A DNA stretch of 64,000 nt, from the NCBI GenBank assembly GCA_027487845.1, contig JAIYCV010000026.1, positions 62,001 to 126,000 of the forward strand, given 5' to 3'. Each line of letters starts with the position of its first letter. Position 1 is the stretch's first letter. The notes beneath the pieces were generated by a model. The model saw nothing but the letters and a program-made list of their open reading frames with translations, ran no database searches and was not told the origin of the DNA. Made by a program: the position numbers and the translations under genes. Source of the stretch: Flammeovirgaceae bacterium. GTDB taxonomy: Bacteria; Bacteroidota; Bacteroidia; Cytophagales; Cyclobacteriaceae. This document shows positions 35,024 through 43,499 of this stretch, in pieces.

Positions 35024-36049
35024 TTACAAATACATTTTTTTAAAAGAAGTGATCGTTGCATCAAGCATCGTATCATCAAAATCTAAATGAGTAACCAAGC
35101 GAATTTCTGAAGCACTAAAGGCAAGTGCTTTGATATTGTACTCAGAGAACTTTGCTAAACACTTCTCGGGTGTTACCCCATCAGCGACTTCAAAAATCAC
35201 AATGTTAGTGTCAACTGGCATTACCGATTTCACCCAAGCAAGTTGGCCTAACGCATTGCCAAGGGCTTTTGCCCGCTTATGGTCGTCTTTCAAGCGTTCA
35301 ATGTGATTGTCCAACGCATAAATCCCAGCGGCAGCCAAGTATCCCGCTTGCCTCATACCACCACCAAAAACTTTTCGCATTCTTCGCGCTTTTAACTCTA
35401 ATTCTTTCTTGCAGGCTAAAACTGAACCGACAGGTGTGCCTAACCCTTTCGAAAGGCAAATAGAAATGGTGTCGAAATAGCGACCCACCTCCGTGGATGT
35501 TTCTTTCGTTTCAGTAAGTGCATTAAACAAGCGTGCACCATCTAAGTGCATGGCCATCCCTTTGCTCCGGCTGAAATCGCTTATTGCTTTTATTTCATTC
35601 AACGTATAATAACTGCCCCCTTCGCGGACAACGGTATTTTCTACTGCTACTACGGATGTTTGGGCAGAATGTACATCGTTAATGTTTCCAATTACCGGAG
35701 CAATTTCTTCCACTGAAATTCGTCCGCGGTTACCAGTAAGAAGTTTTGTTCCAATACTACTATTTCCCGCCAGGCCACCGCCCTCATATTTATAAATGTG
35801 CGAGCCTTTATAACAGATAACCTCATCATAAGGTTGAGTCAATATCTTGATGCCAATTTGGTTGGTCATGGTCCCCGAAGGGCAAAACACGGCTGCCTCC
35901 ATCCCTAACAGGGCCGCACATTTGGCTTCTAGTTTTTTTATGGTAGGGTCTTCTCCAAAAACATCATCGCCTACTTCGGCACTGAACATCGCCTCTTTCA
36001 TGGCCGGAGTTGGTTTGGTTACCGTGTCGCTTCGTAAATCAATAATCAT
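35024..36049 (-). CDS. ltaE: Low-specificity L-threonine aldolase
   Basis: 341 aa, fold-type I PLP enzyme. Family marks: IDLRSDTVTKPTPAMKEAM, GDDVFGEDPT, FCPSGTMTNQI, HLDGARLFNAL and the PLP-lysine segment SICLSKGLGTPVGSVL. Reaction: L-threonine (or L-allo-threonine) to glycine + acetaldehyde. First gene of a probable leftward unit with rarA; divergent from tRNA-fMet. Confidence 0.93.
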   Translation of the reverse strand: MIIDLRSDTVTKPTPAMKEAMFSAEVGDDVFGEDPTIKKLEAKCAALLGMEAAVFCPSGTMTNQIGIKILTQPYDEVICYKGSHIYKYEGGGLAGNSSIGTKLLTGNRGRISVEEIAPVIGNINDVHSAQTSVVAVENTVVREGGSYYTLNEIKAISDFSRSKGMAMHLDGARLFNALTETKETSTEVGRYFDTISICLSKGLGTPVGSVLACKKELELKARRMRKVFGGGMRQAGYLAAAGIYALDNHIERLKDDHKRAKALGNALGQLAWVKSVMPVDTNIVIFEVADGVTPEKCLAKFSEYNIKALAFSASEIRLVTHLDFDDTMLDATITSFKKMYL

Positions 36050-36130
36050 CGCAAATCAATTAAATGCTCAAATTAAATAAAAGGGATGGAAGTAAAGAGG
36101 CGGGTGTCTGTTAATTACACTCCCGCGACA

Positions 36131-36143
36131 GGATTTTAAATCC
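36131..36143. repeat. Small palindrome upstream of the tRNA-fMet promoter
   Basis: GGATTT-T-AAATCC: perfect 6-bp arms, just ahead of the -33 element. May be incidental. Confidence 0.25.
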
Positions 36144-36146
36144 CCA

Positions 36147-36178
36147 TTTGCTTTTTAGTCAAAGTCGATCTACTTTTG
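36147..36178 (+). promoter_or_regulatory. Promoter of tRNA-fMet
   Basis: TTTG (36147-36150), 20-bp spacer, TACTTTTG (36171-36178). The predicted start is a few bases before the mature tRNA at 36188. Confidence 0.75.
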
Positions 36179-36187
36179 CAGCCACAT

Positions 36188-36260
<73 letters not shown>

Positions 36261-36274
36261 CAAAAATAAATTGC

Positions 36275-36316
36275 AACCCCTTGCAAATCAATATTTTGCA
36301 GGGGGTTTTGTTTTTT
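36275..36316 (+). terminator. Rho-independent terminator after tRNA-fMet
   Basis: AACCCC-T-TGCAAA pairs with TTTGCA-G-GGGGTT around a 7-nt loop; a TTTTGTTTTTT tract follows. Confidence 0.85.
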
Positions 36317-36413
36317 AGTGGACGTTTCTGATGGGCGTTTAATAGAATTATTTACCCACCTTTTCGTCAGATCATGAAACCCAATTTTGCGTCATGGAAA
36401 CTATACGTGCAAA

Positions 36414-37799
36414 CTATTTCTCTTTTGCTATCTTTTGCGCTTGCGTGGTAGTGTAATACTTTGCAAGCATATTGGGTACTTCCCAAGCGGGTAAATCATT
36501 GTTTTGAAGATACCCTAAAAATTTCTGCATTACCTTCCCAAAGTGTGCTTCATGGCCTTCCTTGTACGATTCTGGCACAACCACTTCCCATTCGTTGCCA
36601 TTTTTTTTCAGTTCAATTCCCGGGTACTTAACTTGAACTTGTTTTATGTGTTCACCTATCACTCTCTCGAAACCTGCGATTTCACCAACGGGATTTAAGT
36701 ATAGCGTGGGTTTATACTTTTGTTCAGCTCCCTGTTTAATTATTAGGTTCGCTATGGTGCCACGCATGATGGAGTAATGAGTGTCGCCCGTTCCTTCTGG
36801 TGCTTTGTAATTCCACTTACCAGAAACCTTGGCATGAACATTTTTCAACTTATAATTGATCTCACCATTAGCATAAATGCGTAGTAGGGTGTCGTTAACT
36901 ATTTGGTTATTCAAGTAGTCGGGAAAGCTATCCAGTTTGGTAATTGCTTTGAATTCACTTAACGTGATATTAGTAGTTGACCGGCTTGCATTGATGATTT
37001 GAATATCTTTTTTATAATCCAGAATCTGTTCGGGAAAACACTCCCATTGCACCAGATCGACCAGGTGAGTCGTTACGTCCACAATTCCTTCCCCTTGCTG
37101 ATTTACATCCATAAACCACGCTGGTCGCGTAAGCACTTGCCCCGAAACATATTTGTAGAAATGATGGACACTTTCTTTTGTCACAGTTGGTTGATCGACC
37201 GTGCCTTCTTTCAGCTCGCCAAATACTTCGGGCAACAGAGAAAACTCTTTCTGCAACAAAGTAGTGATTTCAAAACGCTCCGTCATAATATCGTACAGGA
37301 GCAAATGGTTCGCTTCGGCTGTTTCAAATGCACTTTTTAACAACTCAAAATCTTTACTATCAATAACCATTGGCTTATCTGCCAAAACGTGAAATCCTCC
37401 TGCCAGTGACTTTGCTATATACTCTGTCTTCTTCTGGTTATTTCCCGATAGGACAATAACATTTCCAGCTTTCTGCTCAAGCATTTTTTCAAAGAAATCA
37501 TTGCCGTAATAAACTTCCTCACGCCAATGTGTCGGCTGCTCCGCTCTTGAGTTAAAAGCTTCAACCCTTCCAAGATGCATTTTCACATCGTTGCCCTCTG
37601 GCGCATATACGTGCGCCACCGAGTCCACATTGTCGTACATCATTTTTTGTACTAAAGCTGCGTGAAAATGCCCTGGATCAACGGTTACCAGCTTAAATGA
37701 TTTTTCTTTCTCCACGGATAATGGCGGTTTACAAGAGCCTATTATTGCAATAACGAAAATTAGTAGGCAACTCCTTTCGAAGTTAGATTGAAAGAGCAT
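36414..37799 (-). CDS. Gfo/Idh/MocA-like oxidoreductase lipoprotein
   Basis: 461 aa with a lipoprotein signal (CLLIFVIAIIGSC, cysteine ~23). The N-terminal Rossmann-like domain begins KLVTVDPGHFHAALVQK and includes GGFHVLADKPM, the family's conserved K-P segment. The C-terminal part is the extended domain of the Bacteroidota 'putative oxidoreductase' group. Known: Gfo/Idh/MocA enzymes oxidise or epimerise sugars with NAD(P). Being a lipoprotein, it must work outside the cytoplasm, so its cofactor must be prebound or supplied. It is followed downstream in the leftward direction only by tRNA-fMet; the PmoA-like gene is 137 bp upstream. Confidence 0.8.
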   Translation of the reverse strand: MLFQSNFERSCLLIFVIAIIGSCKPPLSVEKEKSFKLVTVDPGHFHAALVQKMMYDNVDSVAHVYAPEGNDVKMHLGRVEAFNSRAEQPTHWREEVYYGNDFFEKMLEQKAGNVIVLSGNNQKKTEYIAKSLAGGFHVLADKPMVIDSKDFELLKSAFETAEANHLLLYDIMTERFEITTLLQKEFSLLPEVFGELKEGTVDQPTVTKESVHHFYKYVSGQVLTRPAWFMDVNQQGEGIVDVTTHLVDLVQWECFPEQILDYKKDIQIINASRSTTNITLSEFKAITKLDSFPDYLNNQIVNDTLLRIYANGEINYKLKNVHAKVSGKWNYKAPEGTGDTHYSIMRGTIANLIIKQGAEQKYKPTLYLNPVGEIAGFERVIGEHIKQVQVKYPGIELKKNGNEWEVVVPESYKEGHEAHFGKVMQKFLGYLQNNDLPAWEVPNMLAKYYTTTQAQKIAKEK

Positions 37800-37936
37800 A
37801 GAGCATTGTTTTTGTATTTACTATGGTTTCCCATTCTTGATCAAGAATCAATTCATTAGTAATTCTTTAAAAGTTACAAAATAGCGTAAATCCTGCGCTG
37901 ATACTGGGCATATCCTTTTCCTTTTTTTTGAGTAAA

Positions 37937-38980
37937 CTACTTTAGTTGCGGCCTGTTCGCAAAATCTTTTGCCCGTTGATTCAGTTCAACAGTTGTCAAC
38001 GAACTACCTGAATGAATAATGACCCTGTATTGAAACGTCTTTCTTTCACCCTTTTTCATGGTAAAGTTTAGTTCTTCTTTTCCTCCACTAAAAAAATTTT
38101 GCCCTAAAGGGTTTGCGGCAAACAGGCCATATCCGCGCGCATGCCAATAGGTTGGATAGCCTTCGTTGTTTGGATGATCAATAATTTGAACGGTAATAGT
38201 TTCCGTATCTATCTTACCCTGGATGCAAGCCCAAGCAGATCGCTTGCCCCAAACGGCATCACCTGATAAGGCCTCCTTATTCTGGTACAAACCAGTGACA
38301 CCTTCGTTATCCATTTTTGCAACAGTTGTAATATTTCCGCTGGCATCAATAAATTTATCTGCTTGAGTAGATGGCTGTTCGAGCTGGCGCGCCAAACGAA
38401 GACCGAGCATGCCATCCTTTACATCTTTGAAGACCACTTCTGGTACGTTGGCTTCAAGTGTGGCAATCCGATCGATAATAAAGTCATTGCCTTTTTTTGA
38501 AAAAATGAACGTGGTTTTTTCTTCAAGTAATATCTTTCCTTCTCTATCTACCCAATTACTTGTTGTTTGTAGGATGGCGTTTTCCTTTTTAGCTTTAGTG
38601 GTAAGAATTTTTTGATGACGAATCGATCCGTAGTTTGATTTCTTGTCCTCTGGTATTGCGGTACTATTGTTCCAAAAATCAAGACCGTTAACACTTTCGT
38701 AGTTCATCCAAAGGCCAAGGTGGTGTGGGTGATCGCTACGCTCGCCAGATCTTGATGCCACAGGATAGCCTCTGGTAACAGTTACACCAGAAAACGTTTT
38801 TATTGGCCACAGCACAGGTTTTTCGGTCGAGTCAAAATAGCAATAGGCCGTAAGAAGTTTTCCGTCAAAACGCACTTCCACTTTTTTCTTCGAAGGAAGA
38901 TCAACTAACGAAAACCCTTTTTGCCCAAAGGCAGTGGCTATTGCTAAACTTATCAATAGCAGGGAACAAAATACTCGCAT
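37937..38980 (-). CDS. PmoA-like protein (DUF6807), exported
   Basis: 347 aa with signal peptide (RVFCSLLLISLAIATAFGQ). The body matches the DUF6807 / 'methane oxygenase PmoA' family: YPVASRSGERSDHPHHLGLW, GLDFWNNS, WVDREGKILLEEKTTFIF and HARGYGLFAANPLGQNFFSG. The name is historical; there is no link to methane oxidation. Members occur next to Gfo/Idh/MocA proteins in sugar clusters, as here. Two His in the HPHHLG motif could bind a metal or sugar (inference). Confidence 0.82.
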   Translation of the reverse strand: MRVFCSLLLISLAIATAFGQKGFSLVDLPSKKKVEVRFDGKLLTAYCYFDSTEKPVLWPIKTFSGVTVTRGYPVASRSGERSDHPHHLGLWMNYESVNGLDFWNNSTAIPEDKKSNYGSIRHQKILTTKAKKENAILQTTSNWVDREGKILLEEKTTFIFSKKGNDFIIDRIATLEANVPEVVFKDVKDGMLGLRLARQLEQPSTQADKFIDASGNITTVAKMDNEGVTGLYQNKEALSGDAVWGKRSAWACIQGKIDTETITVQIIDHPNNEGYPTYWHARGYGLFAANPLGQNFFSGGKEELNFTMKKGERKTFQYRVIIHSGSSLTTVELNQRAKDFANRPQLK

Positions 38981-39113
38981 AACGATTCAGCTAGAGATTT
39001 TTTGATTAGACAAATTGTTAAGGTTGGGATTTTGGCAGATGCTTTAATCCCCATTCGATTTTAAAGAACAATGAATCTAAAGAGATAAGCTCTGGATACC
39101 TCCATATACTGAA

Positions 39114-40460
39114 CTATATACCAAACACTTTATTTCCAGCCATCACTTCTTGCTTTACTTCATCGAAGGTCACCTTGGTTCCTGTTCTAGCCGCAGCGTT
39201 TGCCATAATACAAGCGATGGCATGCGAATACCCTGCTTCTACAGGTGCATTTGTTTCTTTGCGGCTTCTTACACACTGCATCCAATTGAGCATGTGTCCT
39301 GAAGTAAGACTATCACCACCGGTGTTTGCCGATGCCTCAACTTTTTCATCCGACTTCTTCAGATTGACTTCGGGCAAAAGATTAGCTTGTAAATTCATTA
39401 CCTTGGCATGACCCTCGCTTAATCCTCCCGTTGGCGTAACTAAGTTTGTGTTGAGATTAAGCTCTCCGCCATTTGAATAATAGAGTTCTTTAGGATTTTC
39501 TTCTCCATTGTGCATTCTCGAAGCAAATGTAACCTGAAAGCCACTCTTAGAGTCATTCTCGGGTCCATATTCAAACACGGCCGTGATGGTATCCCAATTC
39601 TCCCTTCCATCTTTCCAGGCATATATACCCCCGTTGGCCACTACACTGCGCGGATGCTTTAATCCTGAAAACCAATGAACCGTGTCAATTTGGTGACTCA
39701 TCCATTGACCTGGCAAGCCAGAAGAATATGGCCAAAACAACCGGAACTCGAGGTGCTTTCGAGCACTGAAGGGTTCAAACGGGCGATTCATTAAAAACCG
39801 TTTCCAATCAGTATCTTCTTCTCTCATTTGAGCAACCGCATCCAGCCTTCGCCACCGGCCTGGTTGGTTTACATTCCAAGTAAGCTCAACCATTGTTGTA
39901 GGTCCAAACTTTCCGCTTTTTATAAAATTGGCTGCCTCTTGATAGTTTGCACCGCTTCTTCGTTGAGAACCTATCTGGACGATTTTTTTTGATTCTTTTA
40001 TTGCTTTCAACGCAGCTCGAGCATCTTGCATTGTCTCGGCAAAAGGCTTTTCGATATAGGCATCGCACCCTGCATTTACGGCTTCCAACCCATGAAGTGC
40101 ATGCTGAAAATCGGCCGTACTAATAATTACTGCGTCAAGTTCTTTTGACCCATACAGTTCATCATTATTTCGGTAAGCTTTCACATCGTGACCCATCTTT
40201 TCCTTCAGCTGCGCTTGCCCAGCCTCTCGCTTCACTTTCCAAATATCCGAAACCCCCACAATATCAAAATTTAATGCTTTATAATGGTTAACAAAGCAAG
40301 GCATCAACGAGCTTTTAAAGCGGTCTGAAAACCCCACTACACCAACTCTAACACGGTCATTGGCGCCAATAATATTCGCATAACTCTTCGCACTAAAGGT
40401 GAACGCACCAGCTGCCGCGTATGCCGATTTTTTAATAAATTCTCTTCTCGATTTATTCAT
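39114..40460 (-). CDS. Gfo/Idh/MocA family oxidoreductase with Tat signal
   Basis: 448 aa. The N terminus is a twin-arginine signal (KSRREFIKKSAYAAAGAF). A Rossmann fold follows (VRVGVVGFSDRF), with the conserved YIEKPFAETMQDA motif. The C-terminal domain carries LPGQWMSHQIDTVHWF, in the position of the catalytic His/Asp region. Tat export implies that the protein folds with its NAD(P) cofactor before crossing to the periplasm, a known habit of this family in Bacteroidota. It is the first gene of a three-gene leftward cluster with the PmoA-like protein and the lipoprotein oxidoreductase. Confidence 0.88.
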   Translation of the reverse strand: MNKSRREFIKKSAYAAAGAFTFSAKSYANIIGANDRVRVGVVGFSDRFKSSLMPCFVNHYKALNFDIVGVSDIWKVKREAGQAQLKEKMGHDVKAYRNNDELYGSKELDAVIISTADFQHALHGLEAVNAGCDAYIEKPFAETMQDARAALKAIKESKKIVQIGSQRRSGANYQEAANFIKSGKFGPTTMVELTWNVNQPGRWRRLDAVAQMREEDTDWKRFLMNRPFEPFSARKHLEFRLFWPYSSGLPGQWMSHQIDTVHWFSGLKHPRSVVANGGIYAWKDGRENWDTITAVFEYGPENDSKSGFQVTFASRMHNGEENPKELYYSNGGELNLNTNLVTPTGGLSEGHAKVMNLQANLLPEVNLKKSDEKVEASANTGGDSLTSGHMLNWMQCVRSRKETNAPVEAGYSHAIACIMANAAARTGTKVTFDEVKQEVMAGNKVFGI

Positions 40461-40780
40461 AGTTGAGAGATTAATTTTGCTTTTACAGACGATTGATTTT
40501 TCGATCTATGCAATAGACTGTTAAGGATAAATATAACACTTTTGACCTGATGCAATTGTAATCGGACTGCTTTTTTAGATTGCCTACAGGCTCGCCATCA
40601 GTAACCCTTGGTCTCGTACAATAAAATCGGATTTCACTAAAAATCAAATTTTTAGATGGCCGTTCCATTTTAATTCGCTTTTTAAGTGGGGTAATATCTT
40701 ACAGCCGAAGAGAAATTTTCCTCCTCATGCGATAAATGACCAAAAAATGTGAACTACCCATTTTTGCTACCTTTGATCCA
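40461..40780. other. 320-bp divergent intergenic region
   Basis: Between the Tat oxidoreductase and era. It holds the weak leftward promoter at 40528-40555 and a TACCTTTG (40768-40775) only 5 bp before the era ATG, which would give a leaderless or nearly leaderless era mRNA. No convincing gene was seen; a 61-codon frame on the minus strand has no coding features. Confidence 0.45.
40528..40555 (-). promoter_or_regulatory. Candidate promoter of the Tat oxidoreductase gene
   Basis: On the minus strand, ATTG (plus 40552-40555) and TATATTTA (plus 40528-40535; 7 of 8 positions fit TAnnTTTG) are about 16-17 bp apart, ~70 bp upstream of the start codon. Confidence 0.35.
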
Positions 40781-41662
40781 ATGACGATTATTCACAAATC
40801 AGGTTTCGTAAGCATTGTTGGTAAGCCCAACGTGGGCAAGTCGAGTCTCATGAATAAACTAGTGGGGGAAAACCTTTCTATTATAACCGCCAAGGCTCAA
40901 ACCACACGCCACCGTATAATGGGCATGTTAAATGGCGAAGATTTTCAAATTGTGTATTCCGATACTCCGGGTATTCTAGAACCCAAGTACGAGCTTCATC
41001 AGGCGATGATGAACTTTGTAAAAGTTTCGTTAGAGGATGCCGACTTAATCCTTTTGGTGGTAGAACTGGGTGAAAAGTACGATGAGCAATTGTTTGAGCG
41101 CTTTAAAACCATTGCCACGCCCATCCTTCTTCTAATAAACAAAGTAGACCTTGCCAATGGCTCGCAAGTGGAAGATAAAGTTACGTACTGGAAGCAGTTC
41201 TTAAATCCTACTGAAATCATTCCTGTATCGGCAAAAAGTGGCGAAAAAATTGACAAAATACTAGAAACCATAAAGCGCATGTTGCCCGCTCACCCCCCTT
41301 ATTATCCAAAGGATGAGATGACGGATCGGTCAGAACGGTTTTTTGCCTCTGAAATAATACGAGAAAAAATATTCATGAATTACGAGCAGGAAATTCCCTA
41401 TAGCTCAGAAGTAGGCATCGATTCATTTAAAGAAGAAGAAAATATTATTAGAATCCGAGCGATTATTTATGTCGAGCGTGATTCACAAAAAGGCATTTTG
41501 ATCGGTAAAGGCGGCAGTTCGTTGAAAAAAGTAGGTACCGAGGCCAGAGAAGATTTAGAGAAATTCTTTGCCAAAAAAATATTTCTCGAAACGCACGTGA
41601 AGGTGGCCGATAACTGGCGCAAACAGAAGCAAAAACTACGGCACTTTGGCTACTTTGAGTAA
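40781..41662 (+). CDS. era: GTPase Era
   Basis: About 293 aa. ATG 40781 is preferred over the upstream ATG at 40736, since Era proteins begin just before the G1 box. G1 GKPNVGKSS, G3 DTPG, G4 NKVD, and a C-terminal KH domain (GILIGKGGSSLKKVG). Known: binds the 3' end of 16S rRNA and helps mature the 30S subunit. The second ribosome-assembly GTPase, der, follows after 80 bp on the same strand. Confidence 0.96.
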   Translation: MTIIHKSGFVSIVGKPNVGKSSLMNKLVGENLSIITAKAQTTRHRIMGMLNGEDFQIVYSDTPGILEPKYELHQAMMNFVKVSLEDADLILLVVELGEKYDEQLFERFKTIATPILLLINKVDLANGSQVEDKVTYWKQFLNPTEIIPVSAKSGEKIDKILETIKRMLPAHPPYYPKDEMTDRSERFFASEIIREKIFMNYEQEIPYSSEVGIDSFKEEENIIRIRAIIYVERDSQKGILIGKGGSSLKKVGTEAREDLEKFFAKKIFLETHVKVADNWRKQKQKLRHFGYFE

Positions 41663-41742
41663 TTCAACAGCCACCCCATGAGGCCGAATAGCCAATGAAG
41701 CGTTAACTTGCACCTCGTTTAACAAATAGATTACTCGTTATC

Positions 41743-43050
41743 ATGTCAAATATTGTTGCAATTGTAGGGAGACCGAACGTAGGCAAATCTACCTTCTTTA
41801 ACAGACTCGTAGAAGAACGGCAAGCTATAATGGATGACATGCCTGGTGTTACCCGCGATCGGCATTATGGCTACGCCCAGTGGTGTGGCAAATTCTTTAC
41901 TGTGATCGACACGGGAGGTTATGTAACGGGTTCGGATGATAAGTTTGAATCGGAAATACGGAAACAAGTAGAGGTAGCTCTAGAAGAAGCTCAAGTGGTG
42001 ATCTTTATGGTAGATTGTCGAGATGGCCTTACGGGATACGACAAGGAGTTTGCAAATATCATTAGGAGATCAAAAAAGCCGGTGTTGGTGGCAGCTAACA
42101 AGGCCGATACCCCCGATAAAAGCGCGTTGGCATCTGAATTCTATGAATTGGGAATGGGTGAAGTTTACCCCATTTCGTCCTCCAACGGAAGCGGGTCGGG
42201 CGAACTATTGGATGAATTGATTAAGCACCTACCGATTGAAGGACTGGAAAATCCGGATGAGGGAGTTCCTCGAATCGCGATTTTAGGAAGACCCAACGTG
42301 GGTAAATCTTCCTTTTTGAATGTTTTAATAGGCAAAGAGCGCAGCATCGTTACTGACGAAGCTGGCACTACCCGCGATTCCATCGACACGCGCTACAAAA
42401 TGTTCGGCAACGATTTTATTCTCACCGACACTGCCGGCATTAGAAAGAAAACCAAAGTAGTTGAAGATGTTGAATTCTACTCTGTACTCCGTTCATTAAA
42501 AGCACTCGAAGATTGCGATGTGTGTATTATCGTAATTGATGCCGAGCGCGGATTGGAGTCGCAAGATGTTAATATCATCAGCTTGGCACAAAAGCAGGGC
42601 AAAGGCATCGTGATAATGGTAAACAAATGGGATCTGATCGAAAAAGATACCAACACTGCCGACAAGCGCAGAAAGGAGATGTTGGAGAAGCTGGCTCCCA
42701 TTACTTACATCCCTTTTATTTTCGCCTCGGTACTTACCAAGCAGCGAATCTTTCAGGTGATCGAAAAGGCCGTTCAGGTATTTTTTAACAAAACAAAGAA
42801 AATTCCTACATCGGCCCTCAACGATGGCATGCTCCCAGAGATAGTACATTACCCGCCTCCATCTATGAAAGGCAAAATGATTCAAATCAAGTATGTTACA
42901 CAGGTTGCCGCAAAAGTGCCAACGTTTGCGTTCTTCTGCAACCATCCACAGTATATCCAAGATTCCTACGTTCGCTTCTTAGAAAATCGTTTGCGAGAGA
43001 AATTCGATTTTGAAGGCGCGCCTGTTCGGTTATTTTTCAGAAAGAAATAA
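41743..43050 (+). CDS. der: GTPase Der (EngA)
   Basis: 435 aa with two tandem G domains: GRPNVGKSTFF (~8-18) and GRPNVGKSSFL (~180-190). Both have DTxG and NKxD motifs (NKAD, NKWD). A C-terminal KH-like domain ends in ENRLREKFDFEGAPVRLFFR. Known: acts late in 50S subunit assembly. Probably co-transcribed with era. Confidence 0.96.
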   Translation: MSNIVAIVGRPNVGKSTFFNRLVEERQAIMDDMPGVTRDRHYGYAQWCGKFFTVIDTGGYVTGSDDKFESEIRKQVEVALEEAQVVIFMVDCRDGLTGYDKEFANIIRRSKKPVLVAANKADTPDKSALASEFYELGMGEVYPISSSNGSGSGELLDELIKHLPIEGLENPDEGVPRIAILGRPNVGKSSFLNVLIGKERSIVTDEAGTTRDSIDTRYKMFGNDFILTDTAGIRKKTKVVEDVEFYSVLRSLKALEDCDVCIIVIDAERGLESQDVNIISLAQKQGKGIVIMVNKWDLIEKDTNTADKRRKEMLEKLAPITYIPFIFASVLTKQRIFQVIEKAVQVFFNKTKKIPTSALNDGMLPEIVHYPPPSMKGKMIQIKYVTQVAAKVPTFAFFCNHPQYIQDSYVRFLENRLREKFDFEGAPVRLFFRKK

Positions 43051-43173
43051 ATTACTTAACTATTTGGCCTTCAAAAACATACTAATGGGTGTAAGGGCAG
43101 CTAAAATTCACCGGAAATATCGAGGAATAAATAAAATTTTCTTACTTGATACTTTAAAATCCATCCTATCGCA

Positions 43174-43181
43174 TATATTTG
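43174..43181 (+). promoter_or_regulatory. Candidate -7 element of the small lipoprotein gene
   Basis: TATATTTG matches TAnnTTTG and lies 25 bp before the start codon. The -33 region is poor. Confidence 0.45.
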
Positions 43182-43206
43182 CAGCAAAATTTAAAACCTG
43201 TAAACT

Positions 43207-43440
43207 ATGAAAAAATTGTTCGCATTATTAATGGTATGCGGCTTTGCTGTAGCATTTGTTGCTTGCGGTGGCGGAAACAAAGAAGCTGCTGAGAAAGCTA
43301 AAGCTGATTCAGTAGCTGCTGCTGCTAAAGCTGATTCTGTAAAAGCTGCTGAAGAAGCTGCTGCTACAGCTGCTGCTGTGAAAGCTGATTCAACTAAAAA
43401 AGCTGATTCAGTTGCCGCTGCTGCTGCTACAAAGAAGTAA
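43207..43440 (+). CDS. Small Ala/Lys-repeat lipoprotein, Lpp-like
   Basis: 77 aa. Signal and lipobox: KLFALLMVCGFAVAFVAC, cysteine ~20. The mature part is almost only Ala, Lys, Asp, Ser, Val and Glu, in repeats of the form KADSVAAAA, and should be one long helix. The C terminus is TKK. Size, lipidation, a short helical body and terminal lysines resemble Braun's lipoprotein, which is linked to peptidoglycan through its last lysine (inference; sequence homology not shown). The DNA contains four exact copies of AAAGCTGATTC (43300, 43327, 43381, 43399). Strong terminator directly after. Confidence 0.8.
   Translation: MKKLFALLMVCGFAVAFVACGGGNKEAAEKAKADSVAAAAKADSVKAAEEAAATAAAVKADSTKKADSVAAAAATKK
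43300..43409 (+). repeat. Imperfect tandem repeat inside the small lipoprotein gene
   Basis: AAAGCTGATTC occurs exactly four times at 43300, 43327, 43381 and 43399, separated by GCTGCT-rich segments. The coding repeat is KADS(V/T). Confidence 0.85.
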
Positions 43441-43463
43441 TCTCTAAAGAGATTTTTCCCGGG

Positions 43464-43493
43464 AAAGGCTTTAGACTTCTAAAGCCTTTTTTT
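43464..43493 (+). terminator. Rho-independent terminator
   Basis: AAAGGCTTTA (43464-43473), 6-nt loop, TAAAGCCTTT (43480-43489): a perfect 10-bp stem with a T run. The next start codon is at 43500. Confidence 0.88.
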
Positions 43494-43499
43494 ATTTCT

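Noticed and set aside
40483-40668. 61-codon minus-strand frame in the gap before era
   Set aside because: No signal, motif or conserved composition; it begins in a region that holds the candidate promoter of the oxidoreductase.
42496-42960. 154-codon frame antisense to der
   Set aside because: Fully inside der, which has all GTPase motifs; no start context or family.
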